The notes under the pieces were generated by a model that was not told the DNA's origin, searched no databases, and was given only the letters and a program-made list of their open reading frames with translations. DNA of 6,709 nt from an uncultured Verrucomicrobiota bacterium (GTDB lineage Bacteria; Verrucomicrobiota; Verrucomicrobiae; Opitutales; Opitutaceae): contig CAMLQS010000282.1 in assembly GCA_946482165.1 (NCBI GenBank), positions 1-6,709 on the forward strand, given 5' to 3'. The position numbers and the translations under genes were made by a program. Shown piece after piece: positions 6,558 to 6,709 of the stretch (position 1 is its first letter; each line of letters starts with the position of its first letter).

Positions 6558-6585
6558 GGCGACGACTCTATTTGAAATGTTCTAG
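6558..6585 (-). repeat. Right terminal inverted repeat of the candidate MITE
   Basis: This 28-base arm is complementary to 6429-6456. It is followed by a second CTAG at 6587-6590, giving CTAGTCTAG at 6582-6590, so the exact right boundary is slightly ambiguous, although the arm itself ends at 6585. Confidence 0.85.
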
Positions 6586-6600
6586 TCTAGGTTAAAACGG

Positions 6601-6619
6601 CGGCCGGCAAACCCGGCCG
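6601..6619. other. GC-rich hairpin between the MITE and the terminator
   Basis: CGGCCGG (6601-6607) and CCGGCCG (6613-6619) form a perfect 7-bp stem with a 5-nt loop. On the minus strand it is followed by CCGTTTT, so it might be a weak backup terminator for a leftward gene. On the plus strand nothing terminator-like follows. Confidence 0.4.
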
Positions 6620-6654
6620 ACACCCCGGCTTCAGCCCAAGGCGGAATCCGGGAT

Positions 6655-6685
6655 AAAAAAAGCCGCCCCGGGGAGGGGGCGGCTT
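6655..6685 (-). terminator. Intrinsic terminator for a leftward gene beyond the right edge
   Basis: AAGCCGCCCC (6660-6669) and GGGGCGGCTT (6676-6685) form a perfect 10-bp stem with a 6-nt loop. Read on the minus strand, the hairpin runs into seven consecutive T (complement of A 6655-6661), the classic rho-independent form. On the plus strand the hairpin is followed by GGGGATTT, which is poor, so it probably serves a convergent gene whose stop codon lies at or beyond 6709; no minus-strand stop codon falls in the 24 bases between. It may help plus-strand termination slightly. Confidence 0.72.
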
Positions 6686-6709
6686 GGGGATTTCCGGGAG
6701 GGAGAGGAG

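Larger units (their letters stand above)
6429..6585. mobile_element. Candidate MITE, 157 bp with 28-bp terminal inverted repeats
   Basis: The first 28 bases (6429-6456, beginning CTAGAGCATTTC) are the reverse complement of the last 28 (6558-6585, ending GAAATGTTCTAG) with one mismatch, G6434 versus the counterpart of T6580. A second inner pair, 6479-6488 (GCGGGACCGC) and 6536-6545 (GCGGTCGCGC), matches in 9 of 10 positions, so the element could fold into a long hairpin. Both ends carry CTAG, which fits a TA target duplication (IS630/Tc1-like, or the IS427 group of IS5) or a YTAR target (IS5-like). It has no room for a transposase, so it would be moved in trans. AT-rich ends stand out against the GC-rich surroundings. 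The inverted-repeat structure is certain; mobility is inferred from a single copy. Confidence 0.75.

Noticed and set aside
1..6709. CRISPR array, tRNA or rRNA genes
   Set aside because: I saw no regularly spaced direct repeats, cloverleaf pattern or conserved ribosomal RNA sequence on either strand.

Overview
This is GC-rich bacterial DNA (by eye in the mid-to-high 60s % GC) carrying six protein genes or gene fragments, all on the + strand. The gene content and protein style suggest Verrucomicrobia, possibly an Opitutaceae-like organism. The clues are a DUF485 + sodium:solute symporter pair, and a small P-loop ATPase with an NPF N-terminus and a GPHGTGKT loop that resembles proteins I associate with Planctomycetes/Verrucomicrobia. 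The taxonomic call is from memory and has not been checked by search.

Layout. (1) 2-667 is the 3' part of an unknown gene whose start may lie left of the window. Its middle faintly resembles a helix-hairpin-helix segment. It is followed 19 nt later by 687-1472, a protein with a proline-rich head and a long coiled coil. The two look co-transcribed. (2) 1473-1827 is a 355-base intergenic stretch with two weak -10-like sites and no convincing terminator. (3) 1828-2133 and 2130-3932 overlap by 4 nt. They encode a small two-helix DUF485 membrane protein and a 600-residue ActP-like Na+/solute symporter, the arrangement known from yjcH-actP. A strong Shine-Dalgarno sequence for the symporter lies inside the end of the DUF485 gene. 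(4) 3975-5738 and 5735-6340 also overlap by 4 nt. They encode a DUF3592 membrane protein with a long, apparently beta-sandwich (arrestin-like) C-terminal part, and a 201-residue P-loop ATPase. The ATPase gene ends in a 20-bp perfect palindrome and its last residues look unlike the rest of the protein. (5) 6341-6709 has no gene. It holds a 157-bp element with 28-bp terminal inverted repeats (one mismatch) flanked by CTAG/TA, which is a good miniature inverted-repeat transposable element (MITE) candidate. Beyond it are a GC hairpin and an intrinsic terminator oriented for a leftward gene beyond the right edge.

Functionally, the symporter pair would import a small carboxylate such as acetate, with the substrate unproven. 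The DUF3592/ATPase pair is the least understood unit and the best candidate for an undescribed two-protein system: overlapping genes for a membrane-anchored beta-sandwich protein and a soluble nucleotide-binding partner. The 42-nt gap between the symporter and the DUF3592 gene would allow one four-gene operon, but nothing in the sequence proves it.
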